A stretch of DNA of 64,000 nt from Fusobacterium ulcerans (lineage in GTDB: Bacteria > Fusobacteriota > Fusobacteriia > Fusobacteriales > Fusobacteriaceae). Position numbers and translations under genes: made by a program. The stretch spans positions 3,426,282 through 3,490,281 of the forward strand of contig NZ_CP028105.1 of assembly GCF_003019675.1 (NCBI RefSeq), read 5' to 3'. This document shows positions 34,449 through 43,325 of this stretch, piece by piece; the stretch's first letter is position 1, and every line of letters begins with the position of its first letter. The notes beneath the pieces were generated by a model. It had not been told where the DNA came from. It did not search any database and saw only the letters and a list, made by a program, of their open reading frames with translations.

Positions 34449-34466
34449 AAGCAAGTTCCCTGCCAA
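34449..34466 (-). promoter_or_regulatory. Sigma-54 (-24/-12) promoter of the abfD operon
   Basis: On the minus strand TTGGCAGGGAACTTGCTT has the GG (-24) and GC (-12) pairs exactly 10 bases apart and fits the TGGCAC-N5-TTGCA consensus at all but two positions. It lies about 50 bases before the abfD start codon. Confidence 0.85.
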
Positions 34467-34536
34467 TGAAATAAATTTCTCTTTATTTTTCTGAACTCTT
34501 TCCAAATCAAGATTTGATATTTTTTCAAAAAGAATT

Positions 34537-34574
34537 AAAAAAAACTGTATTGCATAATTTCAATACAGTTTTTA
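34537..34574 (-). terminator. Terminator after the sigma-54 activator gene
   Basis: Minus-strand AAAAACTGTATTG pairs with CAATACAGTTTTT and leads into TTTAATTC. Confidence 0.85.
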
Positions 34575-34581
34575 TATAGTT

Positions 34582-34613
34582 TTGCATTTTTGCAATAAAT
34601 TGCAATTTTGCAA
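34582..34613. promoter_or_regulatory. TTGCAA repeats: likely enhancer sites for the activator
   Basis: Four hexamers, TTGCAT (34582), TTGCAA (34590), TTGCAA (34600) and TTGCAA (34608), spaced 8, 10 and 8 bases apart. TTGCAA is its own reverse complement, so the array is symmetric. It lies about 116-147 bases upstream of the -24 element, the usual distance for sigma-54 enhancers. Binding by the neighbouring activator is inferred. Confidence 0.6.
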
Positions 34614-34638
34614 CATAGTTATACTTGATGGCTTATAA

Positions 34639-36108
34639 TTATTCCTGTCCTGCAAGTTTTCTTGTAATTGTAGCAGGATCTACCTGTAATGCTTTGGCTA
34701 CCTGTCTTTGAGAACCTTTTTCTTTGAGCATATTTTTTATAAGATTCTGCTGAAATTTGAGTGTTGCTTCCTTTAAACTCATTTTATGATACTGATAAAG
34801 TTCCTCTATTACTCCTGTTTTGTCACTTCCTAATTCTAAAGCTCCCTTTTGAAAAATATATTTTGGAAGATAATCAGTAGATACTTCATTTCCTTGAGAT
34901 ATAATTACAAGCTGTTCTATAAGATTTTTCATCTCTCTAATATTTCCAGGCCATTGATACCTATAAAATACCTCTATTATCTCCTGACTGAAAAATTTTT
35001 CCACATCATATTTCTTATTAAATTCTTTCAGAAACCTTAAACAAAGAGGTACTATATCATCTTTTCTCTCTTTTAAAGATGGAATATTTATAGATATCAC
35101 ATTAAGTCTGTAATACAAATCTTCTCTGAATTTTCCCTCTTTTACTAATTCTCTTAAATCTCTGTTTGTTGCAGCTATTATCCTTGCATTTGTCTGTATA
35201 ACTCTCTCCCCACCTATACGCCTTACTTCCAGACTTTCCAATACTTTCAGCAGTTTTACCTGCAAATCTATATTCAGCTCTGATATCTCATCCAAAAACA
35301 AAGTAGAATTATTGGCAAGTTCAAAAACTCCCATTTTTCCTTTTTTTGATGCTCCAGTAAAAGCTCCTGCCTCATATCCAAAAAATTCTGATTCTATAAG
35401 GCTTTCTGGAATAGCTCCACAATTTATCTCAATAAATGTCTGTTCATTTCTGTTGCTGTATTTATGTATCAGCTTGGCTATATGTGTTTTTCCAGTTCCT
35501 GTCTCTCCTGTAAGAAGGACAGAAGTATCCATCTTTGATATCTTCAATATCATTTTCAAAGTATTGAACATAGATTTGTCTTTAAATGTTATATCATCTA
35601 TATCTACCAGCTGTTCTTTCATATTTTCCAGCTCATCTTTATATTTCTGTGTCAGATTCTGATTCAGAAACAATTCTCTTCTTAGTCTTTCTATATCTGA
35701 CAAATCCCTTACATTAGTCACGATATATTTTCTTTTTCCATCTTCATCAAATACTGGTACACTTGTTACAAGCACTTCTTTTCCAGAGGAAAGCTTCTGA
35801 TTTACTGTAGCTTCTTTTCCAGTTTCTATCACTACAAGAGACCCAGAATTGTCATATACTCCTGCCTCTACTAAATCTCTCATATTTTTCCCAATAAGGT
35901 CCTCTATATTCAATCCTGTAATACGTCCATAGGATTTATTTACCAGAAGAGTATTTGCCTCTCCATCAGTTACATAAATCCCATCATAAGATGAGTCCAC
36001 TATGGATTTCATCATCTTATTAATGTATCTATTTTCTATAATCTCATCTTTTAAAGATTCTGATTCTATTTTTTCCCTGAACAACAACCCATCTTCCTTA
36101 TGATCCAT
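34639..36108 (-). CDS. Sigma-54-dependent activator with PAS domain (PAS-AAA+-HTH)
   Basis: This 489-residue regulator has a PAS sensor domain (about residues 30-140, with SSYDGIYVTDGEANTLL), a short coiled linker, and an AAA+ domain (about 165-400) with Walker A GETGTGKTH, the sigma-54 contact loop GAFTGA, Walker B LFLDEIS and the R-finger region. The C-terminal helix-turn-helix (GSQRQVAKALQVDPATITRKL) is of the TyrR/Fis type. It precedes the abfD operon on the same strand, with its terminator, TTGCAA sites and a sigma-54 promoter between. It probably turns the operon on in response to a small molecule sensed by PAS. Confidence 0.92.
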   Translation of the reverse strand: MDHKEDGLLFREKIESESLKDEIIENRYINKMMKSIVDSSYDGIYVTDGEANTLLVNKSYGRITGLNIEDLIGKNMRDLVEAGVYDNSGSLVVIETGKEATVNQKLSSGKEVLVTSVPVFDEDGKRKYIVTNVRDLSDIERLRRELFLNQNLTQKYKDELENMKEQLVDIDDITFKDKSMFNTLKMILKISKMDTSVLLTGETGTGKTHIAKLIHKYSNRNEQTFIEINCGAIPESLIESEFFGYEAGAFTGASKKGKMGVFELANNSTLFLDEISELNIDLQVKLLKVLESLEVRRIGGERVIQTNARIIAATNRDLRELVKEGKFREDLYYRLNVISINIPSLKERKDDIVPLCLRFLKEFNKKYDVEKFFSQEIIEVFYRYQWPGNIREMKNLIEQLVIISQGNEVSTDYLPKYIFQKGALELGSDKTGVIEELYQYHKMSLKEATLKFQQNLIKNMLKEKGSQRQVAKALQVDPATITRKLAGQE

Positions 36109-36360
36109 CCCTCTCTCCTTAGTGTTTATGTATTTTCCGACCTAACCCAATTTTATACTTTATTTTCTCTTATTGTCAATGTTTTTAATTAATCTTGTTT
36201 ACTAAAAAAATTTATATATTTCTTAAAAATTCACTTTTTCTTATTTAGAATGCATATTTTTATTTTATTGTACTTAGCTCTTTTCTTATTATGTTTTTTA
36301 TATTATAATTATTATATTAAAATTAAAGTTTAATTTAATGAGATTTTTTAGGGAGGTAAA

Positions 36361-36756
36361 ATGTTTTCATACAAATATAAGATAGTAAAGGAAGATATAA
36401 ACTATGGAGGTCATGTAGGAAATGAGAGAGCTCTTCTTTTCTTTCAATTTTCAAGAATGGCATTCTTTGAATCTCTTGGATTTACAGAATTAGATTTAGG
36501 AGATGGAATAGGAGTTATCCAAAAAAATGGATATGTTGAATATAATAAGGAACTTTTCCTAAATGATGAAATAGAAATAAAAATAACTAAAATAGAAATA
36601 GAAAAAATCAATTTTACTTGCCACTATGAAATATATAATAATGCTGGCGAAAAAGTTATCAACGGATACACTATGCTTGTATGTTATGATTATACAGCTA
36701 AGAAAATAAAAAGAGTTCCTCAAGGCTTTAAAGATAAAGTTGAAGCTCTGGCTTAG
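36361..36756 (+). CDS. Hotdog-fold thioesterase (4HBT family)
   Basis: This 131-residue protein has the hotdog pattern of 4-hydroxybenzoyl-CoA thioesterase/YbgC relatives: DINYGGHVGNERALLFFQFS with a central helix and a long beta-strand tail (KINFTCHYEIYNNAGEKVIN). In place of the usual catalytic Asp in the helix motif there is a Gly-Gly-His segment; which residue does the catalysis is not certain. GGGAGG precedes the ATG. It should split an acyl-CoA; substrate unknown. The next gene follows 16 bases after the stop. Confidence 0.82.
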   Translation: MFSYKYKIVKEDINYGGHVGNERALLFFQFSRMAFFESLGFTELDLGDGIGVIQKNGYVEYNKELFLNDEIEIKITKIEIEKINFTCHYEIYNNAGEKVINGYTMLVCYDYTAKKIKRVPQGFKDKVEALA

Positions 36757-36772
36757 TTAATTGGAGGTTATT

Positions 36773-37204
36773 ATGAAAATACTGGTCAGTGCCTGCCTGT
36801 TAGGTGTAGAATGTCGTTACAATGGTAAGGGAGAATTGAGAGAGGATATAAAAGCTTTGATGAAAGATCATGAACTTATACCAGTGTGTCCAGAACAACT
36901 TGGGGGACTTGCTACTCCTCGTGATCCTGCTGAAAGACAGGGAGATAAAATTATCACAAAAACTGGTATAGATGTTACTGCTGAATATCTGAAAGGAGCA
37001 GAGGAAGTTTTAAAACTGGCTAAGCTCTATAATTGCAGTGCTGCTGTCTTGAAAGAAAGAAGCCCTTCTTGTGGTGCTGGAAAGATTTATGATGGTACTT
37101 TTTCAAAGATACTTATAGCTGGAAACGGAGCTGCTGCTGACTTACTTATAAAGAATGAGATAAAAGTTACTGGCGAATCTGAAATAGATAAAATATTTTT
37201 ATAA
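36773..37204 (+). CDS. DUF523 family protein
   Basis: The ATG at 36773 is chosen because GGAGG lies 7 bases before it; a TTG 12 bases upstream is less likely. The 143-residue product has the DUF523 signature: ILVSACLLGVECRYNGKG at the start, CPEQLGGLATPRDPAER in the middle and LKERSPSCGAGKIYDG near the C-terminus. Several conserved cysteines suggest a metal or disulfide. Its biochemical role is unknown. It follows the thioesterase closely and ends at a strong terminator. Confidence 0.88.
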   Translation: MKILVSACLLGVECRYNGKGELREDIKALMKDHELIPVCPEQLGGLATPRDPAERQGDKIITKTGIDVTAEYLKGAEEVLKLAKLYNCSAAVLKERSPSCGAGKIYDGTFSKILIAGNGAAADLLIKNEIKVTGESEIDKIFL

Positions 37205-37206
37205 TC

Positions 37207-37256
37207 AAAAAGCTGCCTGAAGAAATAAAATAATCTTCTTTATGGCAGCTTTATTT
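37207..37256. terminator. Bidirectional terminator (DUF523 / coiled-coil gene)
   Basis: AAAAGCTGCC and GGCAGCTTTA form the stem, with an inner GAAGA/TCTTC pair; A/T runs flank both sides. Confidence 0.8.
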
Positions 37257-37277
37257 ATACTTTCAAATCAACTTTGA

Positions 37278-37517
37278 TTATATTAAAACTTCTGTATCTT
37301 CAAGTATCAGCTTCAATCTTTCAATGACTTCTTCCAGCCACAGCTCATTTGACTCAAAAATCTCTATTTTTTCCATTATACTGTCATGATACTGCATTAT
37401 CTCTTTTTTTATCTCAGTGACTTCTCTTTTTTCTTTTCTCACTTTAGTTTCTGCAATCTTTTCTATATTCTCTCTAACAGTTTTTAATAATTTTTTTGTT
37501 TCTGATATTTTATCCAT
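37278..37517 (-). CDS. 79-residue coiled-coil protein of unknown function
   Basis: A short, highly charged protein (Lys/Glu-rich) with heptad-like spacing of Ile/Leu/Val, so a coiled coil through most of its length. No family recognised. It has a GGAGG site upstream. It is 52 bases after the DUF4184 gene, on the same strand, and is probably co-transcribed. Confidence 0.6.
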   Translation of the reverse strand: MDKISETKKLLKTVRENIEKIAETKVRKEKREVTEIKKEIMQYHDSIMEKIEIFESNELWLEEVIERLKLILEDTEVLI

Positions 37518-37569
37518 AGCTTTCCTCCATTAGATCAGTTATTATCTTATATTTCAAAGATTATCTTAA

Positions 37570-38298
37570 CTATCCTTTATTTTTTCCTCTGAATAAAAAA
37601 GATGTCAATACCAGAGAAAGAAGAAAGGCAGTGATAAAATTCACTATCAAATTCCAAAAAGAAGGATATGGAATTCTCTTTGAAAGTCCCACATACATAA
37701 TTATAGGTGTTGAAACAATCAGAAAAATCCAATATTTATATTTGCCTTTTTTAGATACACAGGTTTTATCTGCTGGGAGATTAACAATAGCTTTTATCAC
37801 TATTATTCCTCCTAAAAGGGTGCTTATATGCTGTAATATTCTATATACAGGTATCTTTTGTCCAAACATTTTCACTGAAGATTCCAGTACTGAAAACATT
37901 TTCACAAAATGACCTGTTCTATGAGTAAAGCCATCCCATAATATATGAGAACATATCCCAATTATAATTGAAACTACAACAACATACCAGTTCTTTTTAA
38001 AATAGCTGTTCCAGTTAAAGTCTCTGAGATTCAAAAAACGTGACTGAAAAAATAGAGGCATATTATTAATCAATGCTTCTTTAATTAAGTTATGAAAAAT
38101 AAAAGCAAGTAAAATCCCCATAGGAAGATCATACCATAAAATACCACTTATAGTGTGGCTGTATTTACTTTTCATTCTCAAAAAATATTCGAAATCAGGG
38201 GCTATACTTCCAACAATAAGCCCTGTCATTGATATATATTTTCGTGGTAATTTTTTTAACGGCAATATGATTGCAGGATGCGAAAATGTAAATGGCAT
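37570..38298 (-). CDS. DUF4184 family membrane protein
   Basis: This 242-residue membrane protein opens with the family signature MPFTFSHPAIILPLKKL and has the conserved GSIAPDFEYFLRM and SHILWDGFTHRTGHFV motifs, with about six hydrophobic segments. The His and Asp residues in those motifs (HP, PDFE, HxxWDGFTHR) resemble metal-dependent hydrolases of the membrane, but no reaction has been proven for the family. It lies between the MORN lipoprotein and the coiled-coil gene on the same strand. Confidence 0.82.
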   Translation of the reverse strand: MPFTFSHPAIILPLKKLPRKYISMTGLIVGSIAPDFEYFLRMKSKYSHTISGILWYDLPMGILLAFIFHNLIKEALINNMPLFFQSRFLNLRDFNWNSYFKKNWYVVVVSIIIGICSHILWDGFTHRTGHFVKMFSVLESSVKMFGQKIPVYRILQHISTLLGGIIVIKAIVNLPADKTCVSKKGKYKYWIFLIVSTPIIMYVGLSKRIPYPSFWNLIVNFITAFLLSLVLTSFLFRGKNKG

Positions 38299-38359
38299 TG
38301 ATTTCTCCTTTTATGTTCAAAATTTATGTTCCTAGTAAAATAATGCTGATTTTTTGCTT

Positions 38360-39040
38360 TTATTCTTCTATATCAATTCCTACTATTCTGCCATTTCTAT
38401 AGATACCACTCATCAAAAGATCTCCATCTCTATCAAATGCGTGCCATGCTCCATTTCTTATACCTTTTTCATAATTTACAATATAAGCTATATTTCCTTT
38501 CTCATCAAAATATTTCCATTCTCCCTGCCTCAACTGATTTATAACATTTCCATTGCACAGAAGTTTTCCATTTTTTTGATATATTGCTATGCTTATAATA
38601 TTTTCTCCATCAATGAATATATTCTGCACTTCCAGTTTTCCATCTTCATCAAACATTTCCCAGAAACCGCTTCTTACACCATTGGTATAATTTCCTCTTA
38701 CTTTTAATTTACCATTTTCATGATAATATACCTGTTCTCCATTTAATTTTCCATCCATATATTTTTCAACACTGAATATTTTCCCATTTTTTTCATTATA
38801 AAATATCCATTTTTTATCTCTCTTATCATCTTTGAAAAAACCTTTAGCAGCAATTTTTCCATTTTCAAAATAGCTTGTCATTTTTCCATTCTTTTTATTA
38901 CCTACATATATTATTTTAGATTCCATATTTCCATTATCATAATAAGTTTTTACAGTTTCCTTTGGAGTAGAGGGAGTATTGTTCCTTATATTTGTACATC
39001 CTATCATCAAAAAACTGATGACCAGAATAATAAACTTCAT
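38360..39040 (-). CDS. MORN/YwqK-like repeat lipoprotein 3
   Basis: This 226-residue protein has a lipoprotein signal (MKFIILVISFLMIGC, with Cys15 as the acyl site), then a short linker and about eight MORN-like units of 20-24 residues (for example YYENGKIAAKGFFKDDKRDK-type). It resembles the MORN proteins at 3189-3782 and 7586-8332, but it is anchored to a membrane. It starts a possible three-gene unit with the DUF4184 and coiled-coil genes. Function unknown. Confidence 0.75.
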   Translation of the reverse strand: MKFIILVISFLMIGCTNIRNNTPSTPKETVKTYYDNGNMESKIIYVGNKKNGKMTSYFENGKIAAKGFFKDDKRDKKWIFYNEKNGKIFSVEKYMDGKLNGEQVYYHENGKLKVRGNYTNGVRSGFWEMFDEDGKLEVQNIFIDGENIISIAIYQKNGKLLCNGNVINQLRQGEWKYFDEKGNIAYIVNYEKGIRNGAWHAFDRDGDLLMSGIYRNGRIVGIDIEE

Positions 39041-39226
39041 AGTTAGACCTCCAGTTGTTCTATTCTTTACTTTCTATTTTACAACAATTATAGTCACTAT
39101 TCAACAAATATATTCCTCTGGCTGTAAATAAATTTATTGTAATCTAAAAAAAAGATTATATCAGTATTGTTCTGAAACTAATTATCCTGATAATGGAGCT
39201 GTAATGTATTCTGAATAATGTTCTTA

Positions 39227-39255
39227 TTGACTTTTATTGAAAAAAAAATTATACT
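39227..39255 (+). promoter_or_regulatory. Sigma-70 promoter for the fabG-thiolase pair
   Basis: TTGACT (39227-39232), a 17-base A/T-rich spacer and TATACT (39250-39255), about 70 bases before the fabG start. Confidence 0.7.
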
Positions 39256-39322
39256 TATCATAAGTGTTTAAAACGAAATATGATTTAGCTTGAATTCATG
39301 CTGAAGTTTAAGGAGGAAAATA

Positions 39323-40045
39323 ATGGATAGATTAAAAGGAAAAATCGCTTTAGTTACTGGAAGTGCTAGGGGAATAGGAAGAGCTGTTGTTGAGAAATTT
39401 GCTGCTGAAGGTGCAGAAATGGTTATCTCTTGTGATATGGGAGAAGCTGTATATGAGCAGTCAAATGTTAGACATGAAATATTAAATGTTACTGACAGAC
39501 CTGCTATAAAAGAATTTGTTGCAAAAATAGCAGCTGAATATGGAAGAATAGATATCTTAATAAACAATGCTGGTATTACTAAAGATGCTCTTTTACAAAG
39601 AATGACTGAAGAGCAATGGGATGCAGTTATAAATGTAAACTTAAAAGGAGTATTCAACATGACTCAAGCTGTTGCTCCTATTATGTCAAAAAATAAATCT
39701 GGATCAATAGTTACTCTTTCATCTGTAGTTGGACTATATGGAAACTTAGCTCAAACTAACTACTCAGCTACAAAAGGTGGAGTTATAGCTATGACTAAAA
39801 CTTGGGCAAAAGAATTAGCAAGAAGAGGAGCTATCAGAGCAAACTGTGTAGCACCTGGATTCATTGAAAGCCCAATGACTGATGTATTATCAGAAAAAGT
39901 AGTTGCTGGAATGATGGAGAGAACTCCATTAGCAAGATTTGGAACTGCTGAAGATGTAGCAAATGCTATTCTTTTCTTAGCAAGTGATGATGCTTCATAC
40001 ATTACAGGACAAGTTTTACCTGTAACTGGAGGACTGGTTATTTAA
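39323..40045 (+). CDS. fabG: Short-chain dehydrogenase, FabG-like 3-oxoacyl reductase
   Basis: This 240-residue NAD(P)H-dependent enzyme has the TGSARGIGRAV nucleotide-binding motif (about residues 12-22), the NNAGIT motif, the catalytic Ser (TLSSVVG), Tyr and Lys (YSATKGG), and a C-terminal TGQVLPVTGGL. It reduces a 3-oxoacyl-ACP or, given that a thiolase follows at 42 bases, acetoacetyl-CoA. AAGGAGG precedes the ATG. Gene context fits the butyrate/acetoacetyl-CoA pathway better than a core fatty-acid operon. Confidence 0.9.
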   Translation: MDRLKGKIALVTGSARGIGRAVVEKFAAEGAEMVISCDMGEAVYEQSNVRHEILNVTDRPAIKEFVAKIAAEYGRIDILINNAGITKDALLQRMTEEQWDAVINVNLKGVFNMTQAVAPIMSKNKSGSIVTLSSVVGLYGNLAQTNYSATKGGVIAMTKTWAKELARRGAIRANCVAPGFIESPMTDVLSEKVVAGMMERTPLARFGTAEDVANAILFLASDDASYITGQVLPVTGGLVI

Positions 40046-40087
40046 TTTTTCACAAATTAAAATAAAATTTAGGTATAGGAGGATTTA

Positions 40088-41296
40088 ATGAGTAAAGTGT
40101 ACATTGTAGCAGCTAAAAGATCTGCTATAGGAAGTTTTTTAGGAAGTTTAGCCCCTTTATCATCTAGCGACCTTGGAGCCGCAGTTGCAAAGCAAGTTAT
40201 TGAAGATGCAAAAATTGATCCAGCTAATCTGGACGAAGTAGTTATCGGAAATGTATTACAAGCAGGTCAGGCACAAGGTGTAGGAAGACAGGTAGCCATA
40301 AAAGCTGGTGTACCTCAGGAAGTTCCTGGTTATACACTGAATATTATATGTGGAAGTGGAATGAAAACTATCATTTCATCATATGCTAACATTAAAGCAG
40401 GAGAAGCAAATCTTATCCTTGCTGGAGGAACTGAATCAATGTCTAATGCTGGATTCATCCTTCCAGGAAAAGTAAGAGGCGGACATAAAATGGCTGACCT
40501 TACTATGAAGGATCATATGGTATTTGATGCTCTTACAGATGCATTTACAAATGTACATATGGGAATCACTGCTGAAAATATAGCTGCTAAATATGGAATC
40601 ACAAGAGAAGAGCAAGATGCATTCTCATTTGCTTCTCAACAAAAAGCAATAGCTGCTGTTGACTCTGGAAGATTCAAAGATGAAATAGTTCCAGTAGTTA
40701 TCAGTACTAAAAAAGGAGATATCACTGTTGATACAGATGAATATCCTAATAGAAAAACTGACCTTGAAAAATTAGGTAAATTAAGACCTTCATTCAAAAA
40801 AGATGGAACTGTAACAGCTGGAAATGCTTCTGGACTAAACGACGGAGCATCAATGATGGTACTTGCTTCTGAAGAAGCTGTTGCTAAATACAACCTTAAA
40901 CCTTTAGTTGAAATTGTTGCTACTGGTATTGGTGGAGTAGACCCTCAAATAATGGGAATGGGACCTGTTCCTGCTATTGGAAATGCTCTTAAAAAATCTG
41001 GAATGAAACTTCAAGATATGGAGCTTATTGAATTGAATGAAGCATTTGCTTCTCAATCTCTAGGAGTTATGAAAGAATTATGTGCACAACACGGTGTAGA
41101 AAGAGAATGGTTCAACGATAAAACTAACGTTAATGGTGGAGCTATCGCTTTAGGACATCCAGTTGGAGCTTCTGGAAACAGAATCATGGTTACTTTAATA
41201 TATGAAATGAAGAAAAGAGGATTAACTTATGGACTTGCTTCTCTATGTATTGGTGGAGGAATGGGAACTGCTATAATCCTTAAAAATGTTGACTAA
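40088..41296 (+). CDS. Thiolase (acetyl-CoA acetyltransferase)
   Basis: This 402-residue thiolase has the nucleophile Cys in NIICGSGMKT (about residue 89), the His in GGAIALGHPVGASGNRI and the second Cys in ASLCIGGGMGTA, with length a little above the usual 392. It condenses two acetyl-CoA to acetoacetyl-CoA or the reverse. It follows the FabG-like gene, giving an acetoacetyl-CoA synthesis and reduction pair. A TAGGAGG ribosome binding site is present. It ends at a strong terminator. Confidence 0.94.
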   Translation: MSKVYIVAAKRSAIGSFLGSLAPLSSSDLGAAVAKQVIEDAKIDPANLDEVVIGNVLQAGQAQGVGRQVAIKAGVPQEVPGYTLNIICGSGMKTIISSYANIKAGEANLILAGGTESMSNAGFILPGKVRGGHKMADLTMKDHMVFDALTDAFTNVHMGITAENIAAKYGITREEQDAFSFASQQKAIAAVDSGRFKDEIVPVVISTKKGDITVDTDEYPNRKTDLEKLGKLRPSFKKDGTVTAGNASGLNDGASMMVLASEEAVAKYNLKPLVEIVATGIGGVDPQIMGMGPVPAIGNALKKSGMKLQDMELIELNEAFASQSLGVMKELCAQHGVEREWFNDKTNVNGGAIALGHPVGASGNRIMVTLIYEMKKRGLTYGLASLCIGGGMGTAIILKNVD

Positions 41297-41314
41297 TTAA
41301 AAAATTTTAAACTT

Positions 41315-41347
41315 AGAAGCTGGTAAAAAAACCAGCTTCTTTTTTTG
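41315..41347 (+). terminator. Terminator after thiolase
   Basis: A perfect 10 bp stem, AGAAGCTGGT with ACCAGCTTCT, followed by six Ts. Confidence 0.9.
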
Positions 41348-41386
41348 CTCAATTATGATATAATTATTATAAGAGAGGTGATGATA

Positions 41387-41719
41387 ATGTTTAAGAAATT
41401 ATTATTTTTATGTATCATTATGAGCAGCTTTGCTTTTGCAGCACCTGCACCTAAAGATAGTGTTGAAATGAGAATAAAACAATTTAATGAATATAAACAG
41501 CTGGTTGATTCAAACAGGGAAAAAGAAATAGCTAGAAATACTCCTAGTAAGGCAGAGGTAGAAATAGAACTCATGAGAGAAAAGCAGGAGTTTGATAAAC
41601 AGATAGCTATGGAGAGAGAAAAAAGAGAACAGAGAAGAGATAACCTTGTAAACACTGTTTTGATAGGTGGAATAGGCTATGGTGGCTATAGAATAGGAAG
41701 ACATCATAGATGGTGGTAA
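41387..41719 (+). CDS. Small secreted protein with basic C-terminus
   Basis: The ATG at 41387 is favoured because AGAGAGGTG stands about 7 bases upstream. The 110-residue product has a signal peptide (MFKKLLFLCIIMSSFAFA), a charged Lys/Glu-rich helix (about residues 30-80), and an unusual C-terminus (GGIGYGGYRIGRHHRWW). No family recognised. It lies alone between two terminators. Confidence 0.6.
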   Translation: MFKKLLFLCIIMSSFAFAAPAPKDSVEMRIKQFNEYKQLVDSNREKEIARNTPSKAEVEIELMREKQEFDKQIAMEREKREQRRDNLVNTVLIGGIGYGGYRIGRHHRWW

Positions 41720-41728
41720 AAAAATAAA

Positions 41729-41774
41729 AGCAGATGACTAAAAGCTAGAATAATTTTTAGTCATCTGTTTTTTT
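41729..41774. terminator. Bidirectional terminator (secreted protein / methyltransferase)
   Basis: CAGATGACTAAAA pairs with TTTTTAGTCATCTG and has T runs on both strands between two converging genes. Confidence 0.85.
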
Positions 41775-41785
41775 CATTGCAGCTA

Positions 41786-43006
41786 TTACAGTTTTATCAG
41801 AAAATATGGTGAAAGCAGACTATCTAAAAGTGGTTCTATTCCTAGAAAATCTTTAAACTTTCCATACTCTTCAAATCTTTTCTTCAAAGATTCAGTTGTT
41901 GTCTTTTCTTTTATTCCTCTGATAAGTGTATTCTTAGGAGTATGCTCCATGTCTATAAATTCCATTACCTGAGTTCTATATCCACATAATTCTAATGCCT
42001 GAGCTCTAAAAGCATCAGTGGCAATAGTTGCATATTTTTCTAAAAGTATTCCATGCTTTCCTATAGGAAGCTGCGATGCAAAGAAATCACTTTTTTTATT
42101 GGCACTTAGCTTATCATTAAATTCATGCTGACAGCATGGAACTGCAAGAATAGCCTTTGCATTTAATTCCAGTCCTTTTAAAAGTGCATAATCTGTAGCA
42201 TTATTACAAGCATGAAGAGAGAATATTATGTCTACATTTTGAAGCTTATCAAAATCTTTAATATCCCCTGTTAAAAATTCCAGATTTTCACATTTTAATT
42301 CCTTAGCTATATCATTGCATTTCTTCATTACATCTTTCTTTAAATCCAATCCTATTATCTCAAAAGTAAAGTTTTTGATATTCTTTAAATAGTGATGAAG
42401 TGCAAAAGTAAGATATGATTTTCCACATCCAAAATCTACAAATTTAATATGAGAACCTATGAGTTTTCTATTTTGAAGTTCTCTTATAGTGTCATCTATA
42501 AATTCAAGATATTTATTTATCTGTCTGAACTTGTCGTAACTCTGCTTGAAAACTTCTCCCTTTTCTCCCATCACTCCCAATTTTATAAGGAAAGGTACAG
42601 GTGTTCCTTCTTCAAGTATATAGTTTTTCTTTTTGTTATGCTCCAGTGTTTTTAATGTTTTTGTATTTTCTGATTTTTTCAGATTAAAGTCGTTTTTCCC
42701 TTTCAATATCTGGTAATCACTTCCGTTTACAGATATAAGAATCTGTTTAAAATTATCCAGTATTTCAGAAAATTTCATTTTTGAAGAATCTATACAGATA
42801 TTTTCATGGAAAGCCTTGTTATCTTTAAATTGTTCAAACTGTATAAAGATTTCATCTTTTATTTTTAATGGCTTTATATTTATTTTTGAATATGGATACT
42901 CTTTGTTCACAGGACTTGAAATAACCCCTTTAATAAAAATATTCTCATCTATAATATCAGAAAATAATCTCTCAATATATTCCTTATTTACTTTCATTTC
43001 TACCAC
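41786..43006 (-). CDS. SAM-dependent methyltransferase (class I)
   Basis: This 406-residue protein has an N-terminal domain of about 160 residues of unknown type and a C-terminal Rossmann-like class I methyltransferase domain (about 165-350) with motif I VDFGCGKSYLTFALHHYL, the acidic end of strand 2 (EIIGLDLKK) and a CNNATD motif near the substrate site. It resembles the Methyltransf_32-type proteins annotated as SAM methyltransferases that act on nucleic acid or protein; substrate unknown. It is monocistronic. Confidence 0.75.
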   Translation of the reverse strand: MVEMKVNKEYIERLFSDIIDENIFIKGVISSPVNKEYPYSKINIKPLKIKDEIFIQFEQFKDNKAFHENICIDSSKMKFSEILDNFKQILISVNGSDYQILKGKNDFNLKKSENTKTLKTLEHNKKKNYILEEGTPVPFLIKLGVMGEKGEVFKQSYDKFRQINKYLEFIDDTIRELQNRKLIGSHIKFVDFGCGKSYLTFALHHYLKNIKNFTFEIIGLDLKKDVMKKCNDIAKELKCENLEFLTGDIKDFDKLQNVDIIFSLHACNNATDYALLKGLELNAKAILAVPCCQHEFNDKLSANKKSDFFASQLPIGKHGILLEKYATIATDAFRAQALELCGYRTQVMEFIDMEHTPKNTLIRGIKEKTTTESLKKRFEEYGKFKDFLGIEPLLDSLLSPYFLIKL

Positions 43007-43220
43007 TCCTTTACCTTGATGTTAAGCCTCAAAGGATCTCTATTAATCTTATCATATGAGAGAAATAATGTCCACTTCTTTAAGGTTATAGGTTTACTAC
43101 TGTTCAAAGTATGTACAATAACATTCTTATTTATATATTTAAACAAAATCAAAAAGATATTTAATATAAAGTCGTATACCTTAAAAGGATAAAGGAATAA
43201 AAATATCTTTTATTATCTAA

Positions 43221-43249
43221 TTGACAAAGAATAATAAATATGATATTTT
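43221..43249 (+). promoter_or_regulatory. Sigma-70 promoter with extended -10 for the metal P-type ATPase
   Basis: TTGACA (43221-43226), a 17-base spacer and TATTTT (43244-43249), with a TG one base before it (extended -10). A G-rich tract follows but no clear operator was identified. Confidence 0.6.
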
Positions 43250-43325
43250 ATATATAGGGTATGGGGGTATATACTATATCACTTGTAGATTAATTAAATA
43301 ATTAATAATATTATGGAGGATATAT

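Noticed and set aside
43255-43280. G-rich stretch before the P-type ATPase as a CsoR or MerR operator
   Set aside because: TATAGGGTATGGGGGTATATAC lacks the inverted symmetry of known operators, so I leave it unlabelled. No regulator gene is adjacent.
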